From Clostridiales bacterium (lineage in GTDB: Bacteria > Bacillota > Clostridia > Christensenellales > CAG-138), in the NCBI GenBank assembly GCA_004554165.1, contig SFNQ01000001.1:1-64000 (forward strand): DNA of 64,000 nucleotides, written 5' to 3'. The position numbers and the translations under genes were made by a program. The notes below the pieces were generated by a model. That model saw only the letters and a list, made by a program, of their open reading frames with translations, did no database searches and was not told where the DNA came from. Each line of letters opens with the position of its first letter. Positions within the stretch are counted from its first letter, which is position 1. Shown here one piece after another: positions 25,442 to 34,210 of the stretch.

Positions 25442-26629
25442 TCAGGCCGTCGGCGCCCCTCTTTTGCCCCTGAGCATCACGGGCAGCAGCGCGAGCCCGC
25501 CGATGAGCGCATACAGCGCCACAAGAAGCATTCCGCCCGTCCAGCGTCCGCCGCCGTTCAGGGCCGCGGTGAGGGGCGCGGTGATGGTCCAGCTCAGATA
25601 CATCATGATGGAAGTAAAGGACGAGGCCATCAGCGGTCGCTCCGGATTCCAGGAGCAGGACAGATGGTAGAACTGCGGGATGGACGGGCCGGAAAAGAAG
25701 CCCGCAAGACAGGCGCAAACCAGCATCAGGGTCGCGTTGCCGCAGAGTACGCCAAGGGCAGTACAGGCAGCCGCCAGCAGGCAGCCCAGTGCCACCGTCG
25801 TTTCCGCGCGCAGGGGCAGCTTCGGAATGGCAAAGCGCGCGACGGTGTTGCTGACCCAAAAAAGCGACAGTGAGCCGGCAGCAATCGCCACCGCGCCAAG
25901 TCCGTTGGAAAAATATCGCACAATCCAGATGTTATAGCCGTTCTGGAAGGCTGCATAACCGAGGATGCTCAGCATGAGCAAAAGGTTCCGCTTCCGTTTG
26001 AAGAAGGTCAGGATGTCCGAAAAGTGAACCACCTGCTGGCGGCTGCCGAGGGAAGACAGGGCTTCGCGCGTGCGCCAGGCGGCCGAGGCATAGAATGCGA
26101 AGAGGACAAGCGCTACGGCGGCGGCAACAAGACATACCGCATTCCAGGGCAGGCCGGCCGCATGGCGAAGGTTGCTGAACACGACCGGCCCGAGCAGCCC
26201 GCCAACGCCGAAAAAGGCGTGCATCAGGCCCATGGCAAAGGCGTTGCCCGGAAACATCAGCGAGGACTGGGCGGAGGAAATGGAGGAAATGCTGCCAAAG
26301 CCCATGCCAAAGCAGAGGTACAGCAGCAAAAGCAGAGCAAAAGGCGGCGCAGACCCCAGCAGCGCCATGGAGACGACGATCAGCCCTGCGCCGATGCCCA
26401 GCAGAACATGGTTCCGGATGCGGCCGGAGAGGAAGATCAGTGCAAGCACCGCCAGACTGGCGCCGGCGCTCTGCGCGGTGCTGATCAGTCCCTGCGTTGT
26501 GGAGGCCAGCCCATAGTGCTCGATATGGTCGGTCAGCAGCACGCCCTGGGTGGTGTTGGCAAACTGGGTCAGGAACAGCAGCAGGCACATCGCCGCGTAA
26601 TAGAAATAAAACCTACGCTTTCTTTCCAT
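25442..26629 (-). CDS. major facilitator superfamily permease
   Basis: A 395-aa protein with about twelve hydrophobic helices. It has the MFS central basic loop (FFKRKRNLLLM at about 200) and a conserved glycine-rich helix 4-5 region (MGLMHAFFGVGGLLGPV). The nearest general resemblance is the fucose/FHS-like or YbfB-type sugar/metabolite permeases, and no substrate can be assigned. The start at 26629 has GGAGG five bases upstream. Longer in-frame extensions reach 27172 but run through non-coding sequence. The gene is monocistronic, bounded by the terminator at 25366-25409. Confidence 0.85.
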   Translation of the reverse strand: MERKRRFYFYYAAMCLLLFLTQFANTTQGVLLTDHIEHYGLASTTQGLISTAQSAGASLAVLALIFLSGRIRNHVLLGIGAGLIVVSMALLGSAPPFALLLLLYLCFGMGFGSISSISSAQSSLMFPGNAFAMGLMHAFFGVGGLLGPVVFSNLRHAAGLPWNAVCLVAAAVALVLFAFYASAAWRTREALSSLGSRQQVVHFSDILTFFKRKRNLLLMLSILGYAAFQNGYNIWIVRYFSNGLGAVAIAAGSLSLFWVSNTVARFAIPKLPLRAETTVALGCLLAAACTALGVLCGNATLMLVCACLAGFFSGPSIPQFYHLSCSWNPERPLMASSFTSIMMYLSWTITAPLTAALNGGGRWTGGMLLVALYALIGGLALLPVMLRGKRGAPTA

Positions 26630-26808
26630 GGCTTCCTCCGGAGACAAGGCGTTTTTTATCAGTATAGCACAAAGCGGCGGGCGTGTGTCGTCCGGCAGCC
26701 AGTCCCCGGCGAATTTTGCGGTTTTCTTCGGAATTATCGGAAAAAAAGAAGGAGAGGCCATGGCAGGCTGGAGACAAAGTCCGGGAACCGAAGAAGGAGG
26801 GAAAAGGA

Positions 26809-27093
26809 ATGGCATTGTTGGGAAGGGCGCGGACGGCGAGCGGAAAGCAGCCGGGCCCGGGAAAGAGTGAAAGGACGCTGAGAAAGGGCGGCCTGACCAA
26901 TCGGGCGGAGGACGGCGGCAGAGCGGGGGCGAACGGTGGGGCAGTTCCGCAGGGAAGCCTGTTGCCGGGCGGAAGTGCTGGCACAAAGCCGGGCGCGGCG
27001 TGTATAATGGAGATAGGAGCGCCAATCCCTCCGGCCGTAACGGAGGGAAGACGGCGGAGGCGCGGGAGGCGTTGCAGGAGCGCGGGTATATGA
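26809..27093 (+). CDS. possible small basic protein, coupled to the next gene
   Basis: A 94-aa frame rich in Gly, Arg, Lys and Ala. AAGGAGG (26794-26800) lies eight bases before the ATG, and the TGA stop overlaps the next start (ATGA at 27090), a typical coupling. There is no recognisable domain and composition is low-complexity, so this may be spurious. A different frame from 27000 reads plausible protein (KTAEAREALQERGY) into the next gene, so a frameshifted or longer downstream gene is the competing reading. Confidence 0.35.
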   Translation: MALLGRARTASGKQPGPGKSERTLRKGGLTNRAEDGGRAGANGGAVPQGSLLPGGSAGTKPGAACIMEIGAPIPPAVTEGRRRRRGRRCRSAGI

Positions 27094-27917
27094 GACTGCC
27101 GGGGTACACAACGGACTGGCAGGAAACGCTCCGGCAAACGATACGGGAGATGGCGCTGAATGCCAGCCCCAACTATGAACGGATGAGCTTTTTCGGCGAG
27201 TACGACAAAGCAGAAGCGCCGGAATACGACGTCCATCAGGAAAGCGCGTGGAAGGCATACGACGAATGGAAGCAGGACCAGGCGGAGGCAAGCCGGTTCA
27301 GAAAGATTGCGGATTCCGGGGTAGCCGGAAAGATGGAAGCGGAGGCGAGAGCGGCGCAGGCGGCGGCGGACGAGCGGTGGACGGCGTATGCGGAGATCCC
27401 GGTGCAACTGACAGAGGCGACGCTGCAAAACCCTTATGCAAAGCGATACCAGAGCCTGCTGGAAAAGCGGGCGCTGACCACGGGCGAGGAGGCGGCGGCC
27501 ACAAGGGCTGCGGTGCAGTCTTTGACCCAGGCGCTGCAATCGGGCAAGCTCAACAAAGAGCAGAAACGGCAGGCGCGCGCTGTGAGGAATGCGCTTTACT
27601 CGAAAACAGAAGAAGCGGCATATATTCGCGCAATTTCCGGTGAATTGAGGCCATGGATGGATAGCGCCTATGAAATCGTGGCGGCTCTGGGGGCAGAAAA
27701 AAATCCACAACTACAGTATATGTCATCCAGTGATATGATGGAAGCAAACCACCATAAGGTATATCATGCAATAGACGCACTTTCGGATATCAAAACTATT
27801 TTGAGCCTCCAAAATGCAGGTTCCGCAAGCCTTTCGGATGAACTGATGGACATCATCGCCGACAAAAAGCATGATTTGGTGGAGTTGGCTTTAGAACAGA
27901 TAATTCCCAAATGGTAA
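27090..27917 (+). CDS. hypothetical helical protein
   Basis: A 275-aa soluble protein without signal peptide or membrane segment. It is rich in Ala, Glu, Gln and Lys, with predicted long helices (about 60-200). I recognise no family. The last 300 bp are clearly more AT-rich than the first 500 bp and than neighbouring genes, which suggests a mosaic or transferred origin. The start at 27090 has AGGAG upstream; the frame is open from 27000 and the true start may be earlier. The next gene follows after 23 bp, so the two are probably one operon. Confidence 0.6.
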   Translation: MRLPGYTTDWQETLRQTIREMALNASPNYERMSFFGEYDKAEAPEYDVHQESAWKAYDEWKQDQAEASRFRKIADSGVAGKMEAEARAAQAAADERWTAYAEIPVQLTEATLQNPYAKRYQSLLEKRALTTGEEAAATRAAVQSLTQALQSGKLNKEQKRQARAVRNALYSKTEEAAYIRAISGELRPWMDSAYEIVAALGAEKNPQLQYMSSSDMMEANHHKVYHAIDALSDIKTILSLQNAGSASLSDELMDIIADKKHDLVELALEQIIPKW

Positions 27918-27940
27918 TATCTTTTGAACAGGGGGAAAAT

Positions 27941-28672
27941 ATGGAAAGATCGTTGCTAAATGCGCCGGATTGGCTGCTGGCGCTGCTTCTGGTGGTGCTG
28001 CTGGGGTGGGCAGCCGTGGGATTGTTTCGCGATACAAATCGCTGGATCCGCTTTTTCTTCCCCAAATACCACCGCCGAACCCGCTCGGACGATGCGGTGG
28101 ACGAGGCGTTCCAAACGGAAGCGGAGTGGAACGCGCCGCCGCCGGAGGGACTACCGCCGCGCAACATCGCAATCTGCGGCTCCGGGGAGATTCCGCGCTT
28201 TGCGCGGCTTGTGCCGGACAGCTGGCGCTGGTTTTTGCCGGGGAGCGCGAAGGCGGGACACCCGCTGTGCGAGGCGGACGGGCAGTGCCGGCTGGTGATC
28301 GGAATTCTCTTTGAGAGCCTGAGCCGGGAGGCGCTCTGCCCGGAGAGCCTCTGCCGGGCGGTGGCAAGACTGGACGGGGCGGAGTACGAGGCAAAGCTGG
28401 TGCGGGTGGAGAAGGGGGAGGAAGAGGAATGGCCGGCCGCGGTGATGGTGGATGCCGTGACCATGGCGGCGCAGATGCCGGGCGAGCCCACGCCCCTGCC
28501 GCCGAAGGGAGACGCCTGCCTTTGCGCGGTGTTCACGCTGCCCCGGGGGCCGAAGCCAAGGCTGCCGGTGGCGCTGTATCTTTCCGAACTGCGACTCAAT
28601 CTCAAACTGCCACGGGGGAGCTGGGGGCCGCGCTATGAAGGGATCGGCCTGCCGTGGTACTGGCCGTTGTAA
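27941..28672 (+). CDS. hypothetical single-pass membrane protein
   Basis: A 243-aa protein with one N-terminal transmembrane helix (about 7-24) followed by FRDTNRWIRFFFPKYHRR and a cytoplasmic or surface domain of about 190 residues. That domain contains several Cys (ICGSGE, PLCEADGQC, LCPESLC). No family is recognised. GGGGG lies before the ATG at 27941. It follows the helical protein gene by 23 bp and probably shares its transcript. The pair looks like lineage-specific accessory content between conserved genes. The following 28673-28889 holds a CCGGCG/CGCCGG hairpin but no gene. Confidence 0.6.
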   Translation: MERSLLNAPDWLLALLLVVLLGWAAVGLFRDTNRWIRFFFPKYHRRTRSDDAVDEAFQTEAEWNAPPPEGLPPRNIAICGSGEIPRFARLVPDSWRWFLPGSAKAGHPLCEADGQCRLVIGILFESLSREALCPESLCRAVARLDGAEYEAKLVRVEKGEEEEWPAAVMVDAVTMAAQMPGEPTPLPPKGDACLCAVFTLPRGPKPRLPVALYLSELRLNLKLPRGSWGPRYEGIGLPWYWPL

Positions 28673-28889
28673 ACAAAGACCGCAGCCGGCGGCGCGCCGG
28701 TTCCTGCCAAAGGGAGCCGGAAACGAACCGGGCTTTCCCCGGGGTTCATGCAGGTCCGCAAAACCGGCCTGCGTCCGGTTTGGACATTGGCGCTGGCGGA
28801 AAAGGAAGTGCCGGATGCAGGCGGGGCGGCCTCTGCACCGGGCTGCGGGCCGCCGGGATGGCCGTGCCGCCTGCCCTGACCGGAGGGCT

Positions 28890-30116
28890 TCAGCGGTAGC
28901 CCTTCGCCTTTTCGATTTTCACGATGGCGGCTACATTGCCCTTCTGGTATTTGTTGAAGCGGGCGTAGACGGTCTCCGCGTCCGTCGTGTCGGGCGCGTA
29001 CCAGTCGCAGTTTTCAAAGAATTCCCGCAGAGATTCGTTTTTGACAAAGCGCAGGCCGGAGAGCGCATACATGCCGTTGCGCAGGATGGAAAGCTCAAAG
29101 GCCGTCTTGTTCTCCAGCTCCGCCTCGGTGAAATAGCGTTCCCGGCCCTCCTGCACCAGCTTCTGGAGCGAGGTGTTTTCGAGGCGATAGCCCTCGGACT
29201 TTTCGACTGCTACAATAGCCGCAACGTTGCCCTTCTGAAACTCGTTGAAGCGGGCATAGACGGTTTCCGCATTGGTGGTATTCGGCGCGTACCAGTCACA
29301 GCGGCCGAAGAATTCCCGCAGCGTGGTGTTCTTTTTAAACTCCAGGCCGGAGAGTGCATACATGCCGTTGCGCAGAATGGAAAGCTCCGCCGCGGTCTTG
29401 TCGCGCAGCTCGTCCTCGGTATAGTAGCGTCCCAGTCCCTCCACAATGAGCGCGTCAAGAAAGGCGTGGGCAACGTCGTCCATGGGCGTAGGCGTTGGGC
29501 TGGCCGCAGCGGGCCGTTTCGTCGCCTTTGGCGTAGCGGTGGGCTTTGCGGCAGGCGTAGGCGTGGGCGTTGCCGCCGGGGTCTGGGCTGGCGCAGCCGA
29601 AGGCACTGCCGTGGAAGCGCCGCCGGCCGTCGGGCTGGACGGCGCGAAAACAGGCGTGGGGGAAAACAGAAGGCCAGGGAAAGCGCCCCCTTCGCCCGCC
29701 GCTCCCTCGGGCGCGGCGCTGCTGCCCGGCAAAAGGCCCGGCAGGCCGGGAACGCTGCTGCCCGGCTGCGCGACGGCTGTGGAAGAAGGGGAAGGCGAAG
29801 GCGAGAGCGCTGCGGCCGGGGCGAACCAGGCGGAGGGGTCCGGCCCGCGCGTGAGCAGAAGATAGCAGGCGGCCGCACAGAACAGCGCCAGCAGCGCCAG
29901 AATGCAGATGAGCGTTGTCAGGCCCAGGCCGCTTTGGCGCTGTCTGCGCGCAGAGGGGAAGGCCGTCACATCCTCCTGCTCCGCTTCCATCGGGCTGTTC
30001 CATGCTTCAGGCGCGCTGCCCGCCCGGGACGGCACGGCCCCTACGGGCGTGCCGCAGAAGCCACAGAAGGTTTCTCCGGGCTGTATCGGCCCGCCGCAGT
30101 TGCTGCAACGCATCAT
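28890..30116 (-). CDS. zinc-ribbon membrane protein with two YARHG-type domains
   Basis: A 408-aa protein. An N-terminal zinc ribbon (MMRCSNCGG...FCGFCG) is followed by one transmembrane helix (about 65-88) and a long Pro/Ala/Ser/Thr linker (about 95-215). Two copies of a YARHG-like domain follow (about 225-315 and 318-408). Each copy has ELSILRNGMYALSGL, REFF and CDWYAP, ending GNVAAIV-x-x-EK. YARHG domains are extracellular and of unknown function. The canonical Y-A-R-H-G reads N-G-M-Y-A-L here. AAGGAGG lies ten bases before the ATG. It belongs with two other zinc-ribbon membrane proteins in the window. Confidence 0.82.
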   Translation of the reverse strand: MMRCSNCGGPIQPGETFCGFCGTPVGAVPSRAGSAPEAWNSPMEAEQEDVTAFPSARRQRQSGLGLTTLICILALLALFCAAACYLLLTRGPDPSAWFAPAAALSPSPSPSSTAVAQPGSSVPGLPGLLPGSSAAPEGAAGEGGAFPGLLFSPTPVFAPSSPTAGGASTAVPSAAPAQTPAATPTPTPAAKPTATPKATKRPAAASPTPTPMDDVAHAFLDALIVEGLGRYYTEDELRDKTAAELSILRNGMYALSGLEFKKNTTLREFFGRCDWYAPNTTNAETVYARFNEFQKGNVAAIVAVEKSEGYRLENTSLQKLVQEGRERYFTEAELENKTAFELSILRNGMYALSGLRFVKNESLREFFENCDWYAPDTTDAETVYARFNKYQKGNVAAIVKIEKAKGYR

Positions 30117-30225
30117 CTTGTGAATTCCTCCTTATGGGAGCGCGGCGCGGGGACGCCGCGGTTCTATCTCTGAGTATAACACGGGACTCGGTCGAAAAGG
30201 GTTGCTTTGTGTTGTAAAATTTGTT

Positions 30226-30762
30226 TTAACGGGGCGGCCCCACCGGCGGCATGGACAGGCGCCTGCGCCGCTGCTGGTAGTCGGGCAGAACCTCCCCCAC
30301 GGCCGCCCAGAAGTCCGGGCCATGGTTTTTATGGCGGATATGGGCAAGCTCATGCACGATCACATAATCGATGGCGTCCTCGGGATTGGCCATGAGAAAG
30401 CAGGAGAAGCTCAGGCGGTTTTTTGCGCTGCAGCTGCCGAAGCGGGTACGCGCATGGGTGATGGTAATCCCCGCCGGCGCAAGGCCCATGGCTGCGGCGC
30501 GGGCCGCAACCCGCCCGGGCAGCTCGGCCTTAGCCCACGCGTACAGCGCCGCCACCTCCGCCGACGACAGCGGAGCGGGGGCGGCTGCGGCCTGTTCCCG
30601 CAGGCGCAAAAGCCTCCTCTCGATCCAGCCCGCGTGCGCCTCCACAAAGCGGCGCACCTCCGCCTCCCCCATGCGCCGCGGCGCGCGCACGAGAACTGAA
30701 AGCGCGGGCGTGATTTCAAGAGATACGGTCCGCCGGTCCGAACGGATGAGCGTATATTCCAT
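30226..30762 (-). CDS. YgjP/WLM-like (DUF45) zinc metallopeptidase
   Basis: A 178-aa protein with the DUF45 features: TRFGSCSAKNRLSFS, then the zinc site VIVHELAHIRHKNHGPDFW (HExxH plus a downstream His). Members resemble SprT/WLM proteases; the bacterial role is unknown. It lies 2 nt downstream of the RlmI-like methyltransferase stop, probably translated by coupling. Confidence 0.9.
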   Translation of the reverse strand: MEYTLIRSDRRTVSLEITPALSVLVRAPRRMGEAEVRRFVEAHAGWIERRLLRLREQAAAAPAPLSSAEVAALYAWAKAELPGRVAARAAAMGLAPAGITITHARTRFGSCSAKNRLSFSCFLMANPEDAIDYVIVHELAHIRHKNHGPDFWAAVGEVLPDYQQRRRRLSMPPVGPPR

Positions 30763-30764
30763 CG

Positions 30765-31979
30765 TCAGACCACCTGAAACAGGTAAAACTTGAGATAGTC
30801 CGTTTCCGGAACATTCCAGAGGATCGGGTGGTCGGGCGACTGCTGCCTGCCCTCGATCTGCCGGAGCTGAACGGCCGCGTCCGCCGCAGCATCGTGCAGC
30901 ATGCGCCGAAACAGCGCGTCCGTCATAAAGTGCGAGCAGGAGCAGGTGGCCAGATAGCCGCCGCGGGGCAGCAGCTTCATGGCCCGCAGGTTGATCTCCT
31001 TATACCCGCGCGTCGCTCCCTGCACCGTTGCGCTGCTCTTGGTAAAAGCGGGAGGGTCGAGAATGATCATGTCATAGTCCTGGGATTTCATGCTGCCGAG
31101 CAGGTCGAACACGTCCGCCACAGCGAAATCCATGCGCTCCAGCAGCCCGTTTCTGGCGGCGTTGGCCTTTGCAAGCGCAATCACGTCCTTCGATACGTCC
31201 ACTGCGGTCACATGCGCCGCGCCCGCGCGGGCGGCGTTCAGCGCAAACGCGCCCGTGTGCGTAAAGCAGTCCAGCACCCGCAGCCCCGGCGCAAGGCGCG
31301 CTACGGCCTGCCGGTTGTACTTCTGATCGAGGAAAAAGCCGGTCTTTTGCCCGTTGATATAGTCCACATCGTAGACGATGCCGTTTTCACGGATCTCCGT
31401 ATGGCCGTTGAGGCCGGTCTGAAGGCCCGCGCCTCCATAGAAGCCCTTGCCCTGCGCCATGCCCTCCCGCTCGCGAAGGGGGACGTCGTTGCGCTCATAC
31501 AGCGCGTCGATGGTTTCGCCGCTTTCGCGGAGGATGCGCACGAGCGCGTCAAAGAGCATGTCCTTGCGCCGCTCCATGCCCAGCGAGAGCACCTGCGCCA
31601 CGAGCACTTCGGAAAAGCGGTCCACCGTGAGGCCGGGGAGCATGTCCGCCTCGCCGAAGATCAGGCGGCAGCAGGTAAAATCCGGCCCCATGACCTGGCG
31701 GCGGTAATCCACGGCATAGCGCAGACGACGCGCGAAAAAATCCGCGTCAAAGCGGTCGTTGGCGTTGCGCGAGAGGATGCGTATGCGGATTTTGCTGCTG
31801 CTGTTATAAAAGCCGGTACCGAGGTATTTGCCCTTTTTCGAGCGCACATCCACCAGCGCGCCGTCCTCCGGCGGGGCGGAGAGGGCCGTAATCTCATCCT
31901 GAAACACCCAGGGATGTCCGCCGCGCAGGGCGGCCTCGCCCTTTGGCGTGATCTCCGCCCAGACAAATTGCCGTTCCAT
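30765..31979 (-). CDS. RlmI-type 23S rRNA (cytosine-5) methyltransferase
   Basis: A 404-aa SAM-dependent methyltransferase. A PUA domain lies at the N-terminus (about 1-75), an EEHD-like linker region follows, and the Rossmann fold starts at VLDCFTHTGAFALNA (about 230). Motif IV is ILDPPAFTKS, and the motif VI segment ATCSCSHFM carries the catalytic cysteine of m5C enzymes. RlmI methylates C1962 of E. coli 23S rRNA; the exact target here is inferred. GGGAGG lies upstream of the ATG at 31979. It forms an operon with the DUF45 metallopeptidase. Confidence 0.88.
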   Translation of the reverse strand: MERQFVWAEITPKGEAALRGGHPWVFQDEITALSAPPEDGALVDVRSKKGKYLGTGFYNSSSKIRIRILSRNANDRFDADFFARRLRYAVDYRRQVMGPDFTCCRLIFGEADMLPGLTVDRFSEVLVAQVLSLGMERRKDMLFDALVRILRESGETIDALYERNDVPLREREGMAQGKGFYGGAGLQTGLNGHTEIRENGIVYDVDYINGQKTGFFLDQKYNRQAVARLAPGLRVLDCFTHTGAFALNAARAGAAHVTAVDVSKDVIALAKANAARNGLLERMDFAVADVFDLLGSMKSQDYDMIILDPPAFTKSSATVQGATRGYKEINLRAMKLLPRGGYLATCSCSHFMTDALFRRMLHDAAADAAVQLRQIEGRQQSPDHPILWNVPETDYLKFYLFQVV

Positions 31980-32126
31980 GTCAGTTCCTCCCTTTTGTTC
32001 CGGCGCTATCGTACCACAAAGCCGGGGCAGGGACAAGGCTGCGCCGTAATTTGCCGACGACGGGCTGGGCGCGCCGGGGACAAAAGCCCCGCACAGGCGG
32101 GGCCGGAAAAGCGGGGACAGGAGGGC

Positions 32127-32642
32127 TCAGGCCCCGGTCTGCCCCGCGGGCGGGGCGCTGCAATATGCCTTCCACTCCTTTGCAAAACCAAAGACGCCGA
32201 CAACGGCCAGGATTCCCGCCAGCAGCGCCAGCCAGCCGGTAAAGGCGCCGCTGACGACGAGGGTGTAGACGATGTTGAACAGCGCGTAAGCGAGAAGCGC
32301 AAGGGCGAAAACGCGGCTGCGCAGCAGCTGTATTCCAAGCCCGAAGCCCACAAGGAGAACAACGTCCAGCAGAATCCAGAGGCCGATATAGCTGAGCATG
32401 CCGACGGCAAAGGTAGCGCCGGCGCAGATATAGCAGAGAATGGCAGCGGGAAGGATGATCGAGCGCTTTTTGGAAAAGCGCTGATAAAACTCCTTTTTCG
32501 GCAGGCCCGGCGGCGGCGCGGACTGCGCCTGCGCTGCGGTCTGCTGCTGCGGCTGCGCGTCCTGCGCGGCCAGTTCCGTGTCGCAGAAGGGGCAGCGGAG
32601 CGCAGGACCTTCCAGCTCCCTGCCGCAGTTTTTACAGAACAT
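32127..32642 (-). CDS. zinc-ribbon multi-pass membrane protein
   Basis: A 171-aa protein. A zinc ribbon at residues 1-22 (MFCKNCGRE...RCPFCD) is followed by a Gln/Pro/Ala linker and a basic KKEFYQRFSKKR segment. Four or five short hydrophobic helices fill about 60-160. The family is not recognised, and the plan resembles the CD225 protein at 11574-12011. GGAGG precedes the ATG and a good promoter lies upstream, so it is transcribed on its own. Confidence 0.75.
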   Translation of the reverse strand: MFCKNCGRELEGPALRCPFCDTELAAQDAQPQQQTAAQAQSAPPPGLPKKEFYQRFSKKRSIILPAAILCYICAGATFAVGMLSYIGLWILLDVVLLVGFGLGIQLLRSRVFALALLAYALFNIVYTLVVSGAFTGWLALLAGILAVVGVFGFAKEWKAYCSAPPAGQTGA

Positions 32643-32695
32643 GGCAAATTCCTCCTCTCAGGGTTATCGTATGCGGATGGATTCATCCGGATTCC

Positions 32696-32724
32696 AGTAT
32701 AGCAGGCCTGAAAGCCCGGGTCAA
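32696..32724 (-). promoter_or_regulatory. promoter of the zinc-ribbon membrane protein
   Basis: On the minus strand TTGACC (32724-32719), 17 bp, TATACT (32701-32696): a strong sigma-A-type match 54 bp before the ATG. Confidence 0.8.
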
Positions 32725-32759
32725 ATCCCGGCCGGCGCAGGGAACCACGCCGCCCTGGT

Positions 32760-34142
32760 TCAGCAGACGATGTTCTGCATCCAGATGTCCGATTTGACAA
32801 AGCGGTAGCCCAGAATACACTTCAGGATCTCCACGGACTGGCAGATGGCGTAGACCGGGATGATGGGCAGGCTGGTAAAGCGCGAGAGCACAAAGGCCAG
32901 CGGCACGCAGACCGCCCAGACGAAGCCGCTGTCGTACACAAAGGTAAGCAGGGTTTTTCCGCCCGAGCGCAGCGTAAAATACGAGGCGTGCGTGAAAGCA
33001 TGGAAGGGCATGATGGCTGCGGAGATCAGGATAAAGCGGCCCGCAAGGAAACGCACCTCCCCGGTGGTGTTGTAAAGCTGCGGAAACAGCGGCGCAATGA
33101 GCGCCATCAGCGTGCCGAACAGCAGGCAGGAGGCCACGGAAAAGGCGATCAGCTTATTGTCCGCATCGCGGGCCTCGGCCATTTTGTTCGCGCCCAGCAG
33201 GTTGCCCACGATGATGCCGATGCTGCTGCCAAGGGACATGAACACAATGTTGAACACCTGCGTGATCGTCGAGGCGATATTTACCGCAGCCACGACTGCA
33301 AGCCCGCGCAGCGAGTAGCACTGCGACAGAATGGCCATGCCGCTTGACCAGAGCGTTTCATTGATGAGCAGCGGCGCGCCCCGCTTTACAACCTGAAGGA
33401 GCAGCCGGCGCGGCACGCGCAGCGTCCGGTACAGGCCCACCGCGAAGCGGTTCAGCTCCGGATGGCGATGGGTCCAGCGGATGACGATCGCGGCCTCCAC
33501 AAGCCGGGAGACGATGGTTGCAATCGCGGCGCCGGTGATGCCCAGCGCCGGGAAGCCCAGCTTGCCGAAAATCAGCAGATAGTTGAGCACGAGGTTGACC
33601 AGCACCGCCACCACGCCGGCGCGCATGGGCGGCTTGGTCTTGCCGGTTTCGCGGAGCGTACTGGCATAGGCCTGCACCAGCGCAAAGGGAAACAGCAGCA
33701 GGCGCATCAGCGAAAGATATTCCATGCCGTAAGCGAGCGTCAGCGCAAGGTCGCCCGTTTCGCTGCCTTCGTGCAGGAAGAGGCGGATCAGCGGTTCGCC
33801 CCAGAAGGTAAACACGGCCGCGGCGATCAGGGAGAGCAGCAGCGCGATCCAGAGCTTGATGCGAAGGACGTTTCCAACCCCCTCGTCGTTGCCCTTGCCG
33901 TAAAACTGCGCGCCGAAAATGCCCGCGCCGGCCATGCCGCCGAAGTTGCAGAGATTGAATACGAACAGGAGCTGGTTTGCAATCGCGACGCCGGACATCT
34001 GCTCCGTGCCGATCTGCCCGACCATGATGTTGTCCAGCAGGCCCACGAAGTTGGTGATGCCGTTCTGAATCATGACGGGTACCGCCAGCGCGAGTACCAT
34101 TCTGTAAAAGGCCTTATCGCCGATGAATTTTCTGAAGTTCAT
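32760..34142 (-). CDS. MATE family multidrug/metabolite exporter
   Basis: A 460-aa protein with about twelve membrane helices and MATE family hallmarks. These are the opening APVMIQNGITNFVGLLDNIM VG-type helix 1, internal duplication of the two six-helix halves, and INETLWSSGMAILSQ at the start of the second half. MATE proteins exchange Na+ or H+ for drugs or metabolites. The start at 34142 matches the family N-terminus, but no Shine-Dalgarno is visible. It starts 68 bp after the yhbY stop, so coupling or readthrough from yhbY is possible. Confidence 0.9.
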   Translation of the reverse strand: MNFRKFIGDKAFYRMVLALAVPVMIQNGITNFVGLLDNIMVGQIGTEQMSGVAIANQLLFVFNLCNFGGMAGAGIFGAQFYGKGNDEGVGNVLRIKLWIALLLSLIAAAVFTFWGEPLIRLFLHEGSETGDLALTLAYGMEYLSLMRLLLFPFALVQAYASTLRETGKTKPPMRAGVVAVLVNLVLNYLLIFGKLGFPALGITGAAIATIVSRLVEAAIVIRWTHRHPELNRFAVGLYRTLRVPRRLLLQVVKRGAPLLINETLWSSGMAILSQCYSLRGLAVVAAVNIASTITQVFNIVFMSLGSSIGIIVGNLLGANKMAEARDADNKLIAFSVASCLLFGTLMALIAPLFPQLYNTTGEVRFLAGRFILISAAIMPFHAFTHASYFTLRSGGKTLLTFVYDSGFVWAVCVPLAFVLSRFTSLPIIPVYAICQSVEILKCILGYRFVKSDIWMQNIVC

Positions 34143-34210
34143 GGTGTTTGTCTGTGGCAGGGCAAGGCCCGCGCCGGGCGGGCAGGGCAGGGGGGCGCAG
34201 CGGTACGCGC

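Noticed and set aside
27000..27089. In-frame upstream extension of the helical protein gene (GTG at 27000)
   Set aside because: No ribosome-binding site for the GTG, which overlaps a TATAAT-like box. Kept as an alternative because the sequence reads plausibly.
32700..32745. tRNA-like T-arm GGGTCAAATCCC
   Set aside because: No acceptor, D or anticodon arms around it; the sequence is the promoter region of the zinc-ribbon gene.
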